This document shows positions 1 through 20,096 of a stretch of 64,000 nucleotides of DNA, one piece after another; positions within the stretch are counted from its first letter, which is position 1; every line of letters begins with the position of its first letter. The stretch spans positions 496,001 to 560,000 of the forward strand of contig JAMPIT010000712.1 in assembly GCA_026261815.1 (NCBI GenBank), in the 5' to 3' direction. The notes under the pieces are model-generated. The model was not told the origin of the DNA and did not search any database. It saw nothing but the letters and a program-made list of their open reading frames with translations. The DNA comes from Monarcha castaneiventris obscurior (taxonomy: Eukaryota; Chordata; Aves; Passeriformes; Monarchidae). The translations under genes and the position numbers were made by a program.

Positions 1-2040
1 CACAGAGTCCCAGGTTCTGCTCACGCAGGTGACGCGTCACCAACGAGGCCTCCTGTCCCCTCCTGCCCCCGTCCCTTCTGCTCCCAGCCCGGCTCTGGGA
101 TTGCTCCAGAAAACGGCTCCAGGGTCCTGCCCGGGGCTTGCTGGAGCTGGAAGTGGCAACCGGTGCTGGGAGGGGAGAAGAAACTCCCTCTCCCCGGAGA
201 TCCACAGGCATCCAGGGCTGGCGAGCGGTACCCGGGGGGGATGCCAGGCGAGGGGAGGGAGGAGGATGTCACGAGGAGGCAGCTGAAGGTGCAAGCTCCG
301 GGGAAACTGGAGCAGCTCCAGCACTCCCCAAGCACCGGCTCTTGGCAGGACCGGCAGGAACCGCGTGGGTTGGAAGCACCCCCGGAGAAAATCCGAAAAT
401 CCACTGGGATGAGGCGGGAGCTGCCGTGGAGAGGGTCGGGAGCAAAGCGGGAAGCGAGCACGTACCTGAGGCCCAGCCCTCCTGCATCCAGAACAAAGCA
501 TCCCTCTCCCGGCATGGATCCAGCCAGAAAAGGGAGGCCACGGCCGGGAATTGGCTTAGGGACCTGGCCACAGCCGCCGCGCTCGCTGAGCTCCAGGTTA
601 ATCTGGGCGCAGCTTTCCCTTTTATCCCCCGCTCCAACCTCGATCGGGTTTTTCAATTAGGTCCATCCTTTAAGCTCCGGGGCGCATTTCTAGGAAGGGC
701 TGCGTCGTTTCCCTCGGCCCTCACGGGCTGGCTCTGCGCAGAGAGGGCCATGCCTGGCACGGATCCTGCCCGCATCCCGCTAAAGCGCTGCAGCCAGAGC
801 AGCGCTGCCTGGAAGCTCTCACCGAGGGACCCCTCAGCCTCAGCCTCAGCCTCAGCCCACCTACCGGGTGTTTTTAAGAGCAGAATTCCCCGCTTCCCTC
901 ATCCCAGCTCCGACAGGCTGGAAGTGCCACACGCAGGAGCGCTGTCCCCCCGCTGCCAGCCCCGTCCTCTCCGAATCCGCCTCTGCCGCCTTCCACGGAA
1001 AACCAAAGGGAAGGGATGCAGCTGGGGGTGTACTTTCGGAGGAGAAGGCTGGGTGAAAGTGTGGTCTAAAAGCGACAGTGGGAAAGGAAAAAAAATAAAA
1101 AGGGCAATCGATAAAGTCCTCAGCGGATCCTTGGGCACAGAGAAAGCGCTGCCGGCTGTGGGAGGGCTGGGTCAGGGCGCTGGGGGAAGCAAGGAGGGGG
1201 TTGTGGTGCAGGAGTGGGATGTGTTGAGGTGTTTAACTCCAGCTGGGAAGAGCAGAGCCTGGGCAGGATGGGAAGGGAGCAGCCTGGAGCAGCCCAACAA
1301 GGACCAGCTCGTTTGGGTGCCCCAGCTCAGCTCCAGGAGCTGAATTCCAGCCGGAGGAGAAGCAGAGCTCACAAATCCAGCCCATTTCCCCTCGAGGCCA
1401 TTTTCCCAGCTGCACTCAGCCGCAAGCCCACCCCACTAACAGCCTCTCCTCCATTAGCAGCATCCCGGCTCTCCCGTGGCACTGCCCTCCTCCTCCTCCG
1501 GCATCTCCAGACGCTTCCCGGCTTGCGGAGTGCAGCGATTAGGCCTGGAGCCAGGGAGCTGAGAGACCCGGGATTGCTTCCCGCATCTGTCACTGTCACC
1601 TCTCCTGGCAGAAGGAGTTCTTGGGGGCAGGGGGCCGCCTCTCACGGCCGGGGTGGGCTCTGCACATCTGTCTGCTCCCGGCTCCAGCTGTGCCAGGTGA
1701 ATTCCGAACCTCTCGCCTGCTCCCCATCCGCGTCGGCTCGAAAAGCAGGAGCTGCTACATCTCTGCTCACTTTCACAGGGGAGGGAACATCCCCCGAGCA
1801 GATGGGAAGAGGGAAAATGCCAGCAGCAGGCTGCTTCGCTTGCTGGATGAAGGGAAAACTTCCCCAAAAGAGCGATGAGCTCAGGGGGAATGTGGCACCT
1901 GGCATTCCCTGGGAGTGCCCCGGGAACAGCGGCTCAGGCACCCTGCGGCTCCTGTCGCCCCTCTGCTCGTGGGGCTGTTTGTCACTGCTCTGCAAAATCG
2001 GGCTGAGAGTGGGGAAAAGAGACTCCCACAGGCTGGGAGA
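1..2040. other. Intergenic, CpG-rich left edge, no gene recognised
   Basis: GC-rich sequence with many CpGs, mainly in the first 1.2 kb, and a short CAGCCT hexamer run near 836-858. Several long open frames cross it on both strands, but none reads like a known protein and none has convincing splice or domain structure. I looked for GINS2 and C16orf74, which lie on this side of EMC8 in mammals, and did not recognise either. It could be the CpG island of a gene whose exons lie to the left of the window. Confidence 0.5.
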
Positions 2041-2044
2041 GCTG

Positions 2045-2405
2045 GGAATGTTCACCTGGAGAGGAGAAGGCTCCAGGGAGAGCTCAGAGCCCCTGGCAGG
2101 GCCTAAAGGGGCTCCAGGAGAGCTGGAGAGGGACTGGGGACAAGGGATGGAGGGACAGGACACAGGGAATGGCTTCCCACTGCCAGAGAGTGGATTTAGA
2201 TGGGATATAGGGAAGGAATCCTTCCCTATGAAGGTGCTGAGGCCCTGGCAGAGGTTTCCCAGAGGAGCTGTGGCTGCCCCATCCCTGGAAGTGACCAAGG
2301 CCAGGTTGGACAGGGCTTGGAGCAGCCTGGGACAGTGGAAGGTGCCCCTGCCCATGGGGATGAGCTTTAAGATCCCTTCCCACCCAAACCACTCAGGGAT
2401 TCCAC
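2045..2405 (+). mobile_element. CR1 LINE 3' fragment, sense
   Basis: The sequence follows the CR1 3' region: a block with 'gggactggggacaaggg', then 'gctgtggctgccccatccctgg', then a 3' end resembling 'cccttcccacccaaacc'. The last part is the CR1 tail in sense orientation. It is 5' truncated, as most CR1 copies are. Edges are approximate. Confidence 0.75.
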
Positions 2406-2409
2406 CATT

Positions 2410-3680
2410 TCCAAGTGCTTCAGGTCGTGTGGATGAGGTAAAATTTGGGAGTTAAAACACATGGGCAGTCAAATGCCAAATCTCCAAGTTTTGGTGGACA
2501 GGGAGGAAAAAAATTTAATGCTGAATGTAGTTAATTGCTACCAAACCAAAAAAGAGTAGCACACACATTCCCAGTGCTGCCTTCTCAGCTCTCAGGAGGG
2601 CTCCAGTGAGAAATTCCTTCCCCCAGATTTCCTCCCCCTGAAGTTTGAAAAGGAATTACCTCGAATTCCTGTGCTGAATCCAACGGATCAAGCAGCCAGG
2701 AAAGCAGCATCAGCAGGAAAAGGGAACACAGCCTTCCCTGAGCCCTGCAGCTTCCTCATTCTTTCAGGAGAGCCAGGTGGCTGCCTGGATTTATGGAATT
2801 GCTGCTTTTGTCCAGCCTTCAATGCAAATAGGCCAGGGGAGATAAGATCTGCGGGTTTGTCCTCTTTGCTTCAAGCAAAGCAGCCTGGGCTTCTGCTGGT
2901 GGCAAAAAAAACCCCTCAGTTGAGAGCAAAGGGAGGATTAAAAAAGGGGAAGACAAAGCACTAAAAGCTGCTCCCCATCCAGCAGCGTGTCCCAGGTTAG
3001 TCCCAGGGAATATTCCAGCAGCTTACACGCTGAGGAGCCACACTCTGCCTTACAGGGGGAGCAGGGTTAGCCTGAATTTGCATATTTATGATCAAAGCTT
3101 GACGAGGAGATCCTATTACAAAGAACAAGGAACACGTTTCCCGTGGCTCGGGAGATAGAGCAGCTCCTTCTGACAACCCCACAGAGGGAATCTAAGAGAA
3201 CGCTCTGCCTCTGGAACAATGCCTTGGATTTCACTGGGAGTTTGTACAAAGTCCTCTTCCTGCAGCCTCTGCTCCCAGGATATCTTTTCCTACAGACAGC
3301 AGCCACTGGAATGTGTTATCTCGCTGATTTTTGGGAGCTAAATCCATGTTTTCAGTCAACAAGTGAAAACATTTCCCTCTCCTGCAAGCCTGACTCAGCC
3401 TAGGGAAGGTTCTTGACTCACTGCCAATCTCTTTTGTAATCACACCTCACTCCTGCACGGCAGGGAGGTAAAAAAGTGGCCAAAGTTCCTCTCCTCCCTC
3501 CGCCTCACCTCGTGGCGCTGGGGGATCTCAGCTGGAGGGAACTCCACAGCCTGGAGGCATCCAGGTTCTACTCCCTGGTGCAAATGGGATTTTAGCCTTA
3601 CCCCATCCCTCTCTGAGACCAGGAGTAAAACTTGGGCTTGTTGAATCGAAATAAAGAGATTCTGACAATTCCATTGTTTT
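2410..3680. other. Intergenic, nothing recognised
   Basis: Unique-looking sequence of moderate GC. No exon with flanking splice sites and no known domain was seen on either strand, and there is no clear repeat. Confidence 0.5.
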
Positions 3681-3684
3681 AATA

Positions 3685-3772
3685 TCAGCCCAGGCTGGAT
3701 GGGGCTTGGAACAATCTGGTCTAGGGGAAGGTGTCACTGCCCATGGAATGGGATGATTTCCAACCCAAACTT
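3685..3772 (+). mobile_element. CR1 3' end fragment, sense
   Basis: A short stretch around 'caggctggatggggcttgga' ending with 'tttccaacccaaac' matches the last ~90 bases of CR1 consensus in sense orientation. Confidence 0.65.
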
Positions 3773-3774
3773 AG

Positions 3775-4786
3775 CTGGGATTTTAACACCAAGATTTGGA
3801 GACAGGCAGACATTTTGTGGGTATCTGGATCTTCCTTGTGACAACATTTCTGGGTGGGAAGGGAAGGAAATCTGGAGGAATTGTTGCAGCTTGAGGCTGT
3901 GTTTAACTAGAGTTGGGCAAACAACCACGAGGAGCGAGGCAATGAGAGCTGACAAAGAGCTCTTCTAGGCTGGTATAAAGCTTCATTGTCCAGGAAACTT
4001 CTCCTTGGGAATCAATATTGATGGGAAAGGCAAGGCAAGCTGAACTAGGCTCCCCATTCCATGTGCTCGGATCACTTGCCTTCAACTCAGAGGGATTTTG
4101 GACATACTTAAATAGACACCACGTGAAAAATGAGATCTGCTGATAAACCCCCCACCCCAAATGCACGAAATTCATCAAACATTTCACTACTGTAGGCTCC
4201 AAGTGCAGATTCAAACTCAGTAGTGTGCTTCCAGTCCTTTTTATAAATCATTTACTTCGGGTTTAACACATTCGAGCAGTAACTGTGCTTGCCAAGCCCA
4301 CGGAGAGCAGGAATCACCGGATTATTTGGGAACACTGCTTGAAAACTCTCTGTAGCTGTGTCATGCTAAAGCACTGAGAACCAGGTGACACATGAGCATG
4401 GAACATCCTCAGCAGTTTGCATTTTACTGTGCCAAGAGAGTTACAATTTCCAACCCAGGCCAGAAGAAACCATTCACCTCCCATTTGATCTATTTGCCCT
4501 TAAAATCTCTCATCCGAGGACCGGGGATTGATTTTTTTTGGAAAGGTTATTTCCAGAAATCGTTAAAAAGTAACCTCTCTAAAGATTAGAAAAGCTGAAG
4601 TCAAAACTTTGGAATAGGAACAGTGGGGCCAAGCAGAAGCAGTTCTGGTTTCCAAGGAATAGCAACATTCACTACAAGTGGGATGGTGTCCACGAGGACA
4701 GCTGGAAGTGACAGCCAGAGGCTCTTCCAGGGAATGTCACCACCAACATTCCGTGGCTTTTGGGACACAGCACCGTGCCACTCCTC
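3775..4786. other. Region downstream of EMC8, nothing recognised
   Basis: Moderately AT-rich sequence beyond the EMC8 stop codon on its 3' side. If EMC8 has a long 3' UTR, part of this is transcribed. I see no second gene and no recognisable mobile element. Confidence 0.45.
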
Positions 4787-4792
4787 TTTAAT
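4787..4792 (-). promoter_or_regulatory. Candidate EMC8 polyadenylation signal (ATTAAA on the minus strand)
   Basis: The plus-strand hexamer TTTAAT reads ATTAAA on the EMC8 strand, about 115 bases after the stop codon. No canonical AATAAA was seen closer. EMC8 in other vertebrates often has a longer 3' UTR, so this may not be the main site. Confidence 0.35.
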
Positions 4793-4907
4793 CAGTCAGC
4801 TTCCCACACAAGGTACTGAATATTAATTCTATTTACATTCAAAAATAGCATTTTTCTCTCTTCAGTACAGAGTGGGAATGCCCGTGGATGAGTCAGGAGA
4901 ATCCCTC

Positions 4908-14061
<9,154 letters not shown>

Positions 14062-14215
14062 GGTGCCCCGCGGCGGCCCCGGCCCGGTGCTGGCCCGGCC
14101 CCGGCCCGGTCCCGGCACCACGAGCCGCGCCCAGGCCGCGACCCGCCCGCCGCCAAGCGCCGCCCGATGTCGGGAAGCGCCGCCAAGCGCGGCCGGCTTT
14201 GCGACAGCGGTTTTG
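14062..14215 (-). promoter_or_regulatory. EMC8 5' UTR and CpG-island promoter region
   Basis: Very CpG-rich DNA immediately upstream of the EMC8 start codon; exon 1 itself is also CpG-rich. No TATA box was seen, as expected for a housekeeping gene. The transcription start cannot be placed from sequence alone. Confidence 0.6.
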
Positions 14216-15025
14216 GGGTGGGTTTGGGGTTTGGGGTGGGTTTGGGTTTGGAGTGGGTTTGGGGTGGGTTTGGGATGGATTTGAGATGGGTTCGGGGTGA
14301 GTTCGGGGTTCGGGATGGGTTCGGGGTTCGGGGATAGGTTCGGGATGCGTTCGGGATGCGTTCGGATGGGTTCGGGGTCGATTTCGGGTAGATTTCGGGT
14401 GGGTTCGGGGTGGGTTCGGGGTGGATTTCGGGTGGTTTCGGCATGGATTTGGGTTCGGGATGGGTTCGGGATGGGTTTGGGGTTTGGGATGGATTCGGGG
14501 TGGGTTCGGGGTGGGTTCGGGTTGGATTTCGGGATGGTTCGGGATGGGTTCGGGGTGGGTTTTGGGATGGGTTCGGGGTGGATTTGGGGTGGGTTCGGGA
14601 TGGTTCGGGATGGGTTTGGGATTGGTTCGGGATGGATTCGGGGTGGATTCGGGATGGGATCGGGATGGATTTGGGGTGGGTTCGGGATGGGATCGGGATG
14701 TGTTTCGGGTGGGTTCGGGGTGGGTTTGGGGTGGGTTCGGGATGGTTCGGGATGGATTCAGAGTGGATTCGGGATGGGATCGGGATGTGTTTTGGGTGGG
14801 TTCGGGATGGGTTCGGGATGGGTTTGGGATGGATTCAGAGTGGGTTCGGGGTGGATTTGGGTTTGGGATGGGTTCAGGATGGGCTCGGGATGGATTCGGG
14901 GTGGATTCGGGATGGGATCGGGGTGGATTCGGGATGGGATCGGGGTGGGTTTGGGTAGGTTTGGGGTGGGTTCGGGGGGAATTTGGGGTGGATTTGGGGT
15001 GGGTTCGGGATAGATTTGGGACGTG
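14205..15025. repeat. G-rich minisatellite between EMC8 and COX4I1
   Basis: About 820 bp of short related units such as 'gggttcggggtgggttcggg' and 'ttcgggatggattcggggtg', G-rich on the plus strand. There are dozens of closely spaced runs of three or four G, so G-quadruplex formation is plausible. The minus strand gives a long proline/asparagine/threonine open frame, which is an artefact of the repeat. Confidence 0.9.
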
Positions 15026-15261
15026 GGGAGGGCTGGGAGGATCCATGTAAAAACCCACGGGATGGGGTGCGGGGTCAGTGGTGTGAGGGTCAGCAAGGGC
15101 AGGGCTGGCCGTGGGCTTTGGGTCACAGCAACGCCACGGAATCACGGAATGGCAGGGGGATGAGGCTGGGAAAAAACCAACTCTGGGATCATCGGGTTGG
15201 AATAAAACCCTCTGGGATCATCGGGTCCAGCCTGTGAGTGATCACCTCCATGGCATCATGG

Positions 15262-15425
15262 ATCACGATGGTTTCGGGTTGGAAATGTTAAAATCCATCC
15301 CATCCTATGGATCCCATCCCATCCCATCCCATCCCCAGCCATGGCAGGGACACCTCCCACCATCCCAGGTTGCTCCAAGCCCCATCCAGCCCAGCCTTGG
15401 GCACTTCCAGGGATGGGACATCCCA
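15262..15425 (-). mobile_element. CR1 3' fragment, antisense
   Basis: The core is 'gccatggcagggacacctcc' followed by 'ccaggttgctccaagcccca' and 'gggcacttccagggatggga', which is CR1 antisense. A short CCCATCCCAT run sits at its 3'-end side. Confidence 0.75.
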
Positions 15426-15599
15426 AATAATAAAGCAGAATTGGTTTCTATATAAAGGACAACACCTAAAATAATGTCAGCAATGTCTCAGCCACATCTG
15501 TCCCCAGCTGTCAACACTGATCCTCTCCCAAACACCTGGAAACCCTCTGGGCTTTGTCCATCCTGGTTTTTGGCTGCTCCTGGGCTCCAAACCTTGAAC

Positions 15600-16358
15600 C
15601 CTGTTCAATTCTGGGCCCCTCACGACAAGACTTTGAGGGACTGGAGCGTGTCCAGGGCAGGGAACGGAGCTGGGGAAGGGTCTGGAGCCCCAAGGGGAGG
15701 CTGAGGGAGCTGGGAAAGGGTCTGGAGCTCCAGGAGAGGCTGAGGGAGCTGGGAAAGGGTCTGGAGCTCCAGGAGAGGCTGAGGGAGCTGGGGAAGGGTC
15801 TGGAGCTCCAGGAGAGGCTGAGGGAGCTGGGAAAGGGTCTGGAGCTCCAGGAGAGGCTGAGGGAGCTGGGAAAGGGTCTGGAGCCCCAGGAGAGGCTGAG
15901 GGAGCTGGGAAAGGGTCTGGAGCCCCAGGAGAGGCTGAGGGAGCTGGGAAAGGGTCTGGAGCCCCAGGAGAGACTGAGGGAGCTGGGAAAGGGGCTCAGC
16001 CTGGAGCAAAGGAGGCTCAGGGGGGACCTTGTGGCTCTGCACAAGTCCCTGACAGGAGGGGGCAGCCGGGGGGGGTCGGGCTCTGCTCCCAGGGAACAGG
16101 GACAGGAGGAGAGGGAACGGCCTCAGCCTGGGCCAGGGGAGGCTCAGGGTCGACAGCAGCAGGAATTTCCCCATGGAAAGGGAGCTCAGGCCTTGGAACT
16201 GCCCAGGGAGGTTTGGAGTCACCATCCCTGGAGGTGTCCAGGGAATTCCTGGAGGTGGCACTCAGAGCTCTGGGCTGGGAACAAGGTGGGGATTTGGCAC
16301 AGCTTAGATTTGGTGACCTTGGAGTTCTTTTCCACCCTCAGAAATCCCAGGATTCTGA
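15600..16358 (+). mobile_element. CR1 copy, sense, containing a 39-bp tandem array
   Basis: It begins with the CR1 segment around 'ttctgggcccctcacgacaa' and then holds eight units of 39 bp at about 15680-15995 (unit around 'ggagctccaggagaggctga'). It continues through 'aggggaggctcaggg' to a 3' end near 16358. Its 3' end points toward the COX4I1 promoter. The copy at 17519-18187 is homologous but inverted, with the same kind of array. Confidence 0.8.
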
Positions 16359-16379
16359 GAAACCGGGATAAACCTCCAG

Positions 16380-16560
16380 CGCCGGTCCTCCCGCATCCCA
16401 TCAGCCCCCGCGCGGGGGCCGCTCCGGCCGTGCCGCTCGCTGCCCCCCGCTTCCGGCCTGCCCCCCGCTTCCGGCCGCGGCTCCTTCCGGTCCCGCCCGC
16501 GGTAGAGGACGGTCAGGACCCGCCAGGTCGTGGGGCCGCGCCGGGCCGGGAGGAGGCCGG
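16380..16560 (+). promoter_or_regulatory. COX4I1 promoter with three ETS/NRF-2 (GABP) type sites
   Basis: CpG-island DNA without a TATA box. CTTCCGG occurs three times, at 16450-16456, 16468-16474 and 16484-16490. COX4 promoters of mammals are known to depend on tandem NRF-2/GABP sites of this kind. The following segment 'ggtagaggacggtcaggacc' is probably the untranslated first exon. Its 3' end is not certain; a possible donor follows 'cgccag' near 16527. Confidence 0.7.
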
Positions 16561-17249
16561 GAACGGGCTGGGAACGGGCTGGGAGCGACAACGGGAGCCC
16601 CCCCGCCATCCCCATCCGCGGCCGGGCTGGCGGGTTGCGGGGGTTGCGGGCAGGGGTGTGAGGGGACAGCGCCGGGACCCCTCCCGCCGCTCTCAGCGTG
16701 CCCGTGCGGGGTCGTGTCGCCGCTGTCGCGACATGTCGGGCGGGGCTGAGGTGGCAGGCAGGGAGGGCAAGGTCAGGGGCAGGCAGCGGGTGCTCGCGGG
16801 AGCTTGAGCGGCTTTGGGCTGAGCTGGGGTCACCCGAGGAGCTCGGATCCCGTGTGGGTGTGGGAATCCCTTGTGGGGGATCCCGCCCTTCCCCGGGATG
16901 TGCCGGGATCGCTCCCTGCTCAGGGGCCGCTGCAGCAGCGGCTGGGGCGTGTGCTCGCTTGAGGCTCCCGGAATCTGCCCAGGAATGGTTTATTTTGGAA
17001 TTAAAGACCCCCAAAAGGGCGGCTGAAACAAGGGAATGTCCTTCGCTTCGAGCGCAGGAGGCTCGGGTTAGAAACAGCGAGGGAAAGACTCATCCAAGTC
17101 AATATCCCTGAAAAGCACGGAGTGTTTATAGAAGGAACAGGAAGCCTCTAGGCTGCGATTTTTGGGGTTTTTTTTTTTTTAATATAAACTCGTGGCAAAT
17201 GTTTTTATTTGGCCTTGGGCGCTGAGCCGTGTCTGCCTGCCCCTGCAGG

Positions 17250-20060
17250 ATGTTGGCTTCCCGGGTGTTCAGCCTCGTCGGGAGGAGATCCATCTCCACC
17301 TCGCTGTGCCTCAGGGCCCACGGACACGGTGGGTGCCGGCTGCTGGGGGGGCAGGGAGGGAATGAAACGGCTCCTGGAAGGGAGGGAATGAAACGTAGCT
17401 CCTGGAAGGGAGGGAATGAAACAAACAGCTCCTGGAAGGGAGGAGCACAAGAAGCTGCACTGGCTGGGGGGTGTGGGTGAGGGGAGGGTTGGGATGGAGG
17501 GAGCTTGGGGAAATGGCAGGAATCACAATCGTGGAATCGTTCAGGTGGGAAAAGAGCTCCAGGATCACCAAATCCAAGCTGTGCCCAGTTCCCACCTCGT
17601 CCCCAGCCCAGAGCCCTGAGTGCCACCTCCAGGAATTCCCTGGACACCTCCAGGGATGGGCACTCCAAACCTCCCTGGGCAGTTCCAAGGCCTGAGCTCC
17701 CTTTCCATGGGGAAATTCCTGCTGCTGTCCACCCTGAGCCTCCCCTGGCCCAGGCTGAGGCCGTTCCCTCTGCTCCTGTCCCTGTTCCCTGGGAGCAGAG
17801 CCCGACCCCCCCCGGCTGCCCCCTCCTGTCAGGGACTTGTGCAGAGCCACAAGGTCCCCCCTGAGCCTCCTTTTCTCCAGGCTGAGCCCCTTTCCCAGCT
17901 CCCTCAGCCTCTCCTGGGGCTCCAGACCCTTTCCCAGCTCCCTCAGCCTCTCCTGGAGCTCCAGACCCTTCCCCAGCTCCCTCAGCCTCTCCTGGAGCTC
18001 CAGACCCTTCCCCAGCTCCCTCAGCCTCTCCTGGAGCTCCAGACCCTTTCCCAGCTCCCTCAGCCTCTCCTGGGGCTCCAGACCCTTTCCCAGCTCCCTC
18101 AGCCTCTCCTGGGGCTCCAGACCCTTTCCCAGCTCCCTCAGCCTCTCCTGGGGCTCCAGACCCTTTCCCAGCTCCCTCAGCCTCTCCTGGATCCCTGGCA
18201 GTGCCCAAACCCAGGCTGGACAGGGCTTGGAGCACCCTGGGACTGTGGGAAGTGTCCCTGCCCTTGGCCTGGGACTGTGGGATGAGCTTTCATCTCCTTC
18301 CCACCCCACTCCACCCCAAACCATGCCGAGATCCTATTTTTTTTTCCCTCTTTTCCCTCCTGCATTGCTGCACTCGGGGAGCTGCTGGCTTCTGTCCTGT
18401 GAGCAGTCAGAGGTGTTGGTGCAGGACCCTGAGTGCTGTCCCTGTTTTCCCCCCTCAGGAGTGGTGAAGGCAGAGGATTACACCCTCCCTGGCTACGTGG
18501 ATCGCCGGGACGTGCCCCTGCCCGAGGTGGCCTTCGTGAGGGACCTCTCTGCCCAGCAGAAGGCACTCAAGGAGAAGGAGAAGGCGTCATGGAGCGCTCT
18601 GTCCGTGGATGAGAAAGTGGAGTGTAGGTTTGGGGTGGGCTTCGAGTGACCCCACAGGCAGCAGCAGCATTCCCATGTTCAGGGTCATGGGTGGGATGGG
18701 ATGGGATGGGATGGGATGGGATGGGATGGGATGGGATCCATGGGTTGGGATGGGATGGGATGGAGGATGGGATGGGTTGGGATGGGTTGGGATGGATTGG
18801 GATGGGATGGGTTGGATGGGTTGGGATGGGAGGGATGGGGGGTTTGGGATGGATGGGATGGGGGAGGATGGGATGGGTGGATGGGATGGGATGGGATGGA
18901 TGGGATGGGATCCATGGGTTGGGATGGGATGGGATGGAGGATGGGATGGGTTGGGATGGGATGGGATGGATGGGATGGGATGGAGGATGGGATGGATGGG
19001 ATGGGATGGGTTGGGATGGGATGGGATGGGATGGATGGAGGATGGGATGGGATGGGATGGGTTGGGATGGGATGGGATGGAGGATGGGATGGGTTGGGAT
19101 GGGATCCATGGGTTGGGATGGGATGGGATGGAGGATGGGATGGGATGGAGGATGGGATGGGATGGAGGATGGGATGGGATGGGATGGGTTGGGATGGGTT
19201 GGGATGGGATCCATGGGTTGGGATGGGATGGGATGGGGTGGGATGGGATCCATGGGATGGGATGGGATCCATGGGATGGGATGGGATGGGATCCATGGGT
19301 TGGGATGGGTTGGGATGGGATGGGATGGGATCCATGGGACGGGATGGGATGGGATGGGAAGGGTTGGGATAGATCTCAAAGATCTCATTCCATGATCCCA
19401 GCGTGTTCCCAGCCCCATCCAGCCTGGCCCTGGGCACTCTCAGGGATCCAGGGGCAGCCACAGCTTCTCTGGGCACCCTGTGGTGCCTCCCCACCCTCCC
19501 AGGGAACAATTCCTGCTCAATATCCCATCTAAACCCACTCAGCTCAAAGCCATTCCCCTCATCCTATCACTCCAGGTCCTTAGCAAAAGTCTTCTGACAG
19601 CTTTTTATTCCAGGCTGTGCTGGTTTTGCCAAAAATCTAGCAATTTATCCTTTGGGAGAAACCCATGTTCCATGCCTGGAGCAGCTCTTCATCCCTGTTT
19701 TTCCCGGTGTCTCTGGGAGCAGAGCTGATGCAGGAAGGAATTTTCTTAATCATGATGGAGCTCCTTGTGTTTTTTATTATATATATATTTATTATATATA
19801 TTTTCTTATATAAAAAATGGTTTTTTATTCCCAAGATCTTTGGAGCTGTTACAGAAGGTGAAACCACCCCTGCTCCATATCTGAGGTCACATTCAGCCAT
19901 TCCTTCCTCTTCCAGAAACCAAATAATAACAAAAATAAAAATAAGACTAAAAATTAATAATAAGAAGAATAAAAAATTACAATAATAGTAATAATAATAA
20001 TATTTATTTCTTGGTTCCCATCTGCTTCCAACAAGCTAGGAATAATAATAATAATAATTA

Positions 20061-20096
<36 letters not shown>

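Noticed and set aside
138..2455. Overlapping plus-strand open frames of 401 and 413 residues
   Set aside because: GC-rich DNA gives long chance frames; no recognisable domain, and the second runs through a CR1 copy.
1..4786. Search for GINS2 or C16orf74, expected near EMC8 from mammalian synteny
   Set aside because: No segment resembling either protein was found on either strand. They may lie left of the window or elsewhere in this lineage.
18567..19509. WDGMGWDG and HPIPSHP type open frames on both strands
   Set aside because: Products of the TGGGA block in a COX4I1 intron.
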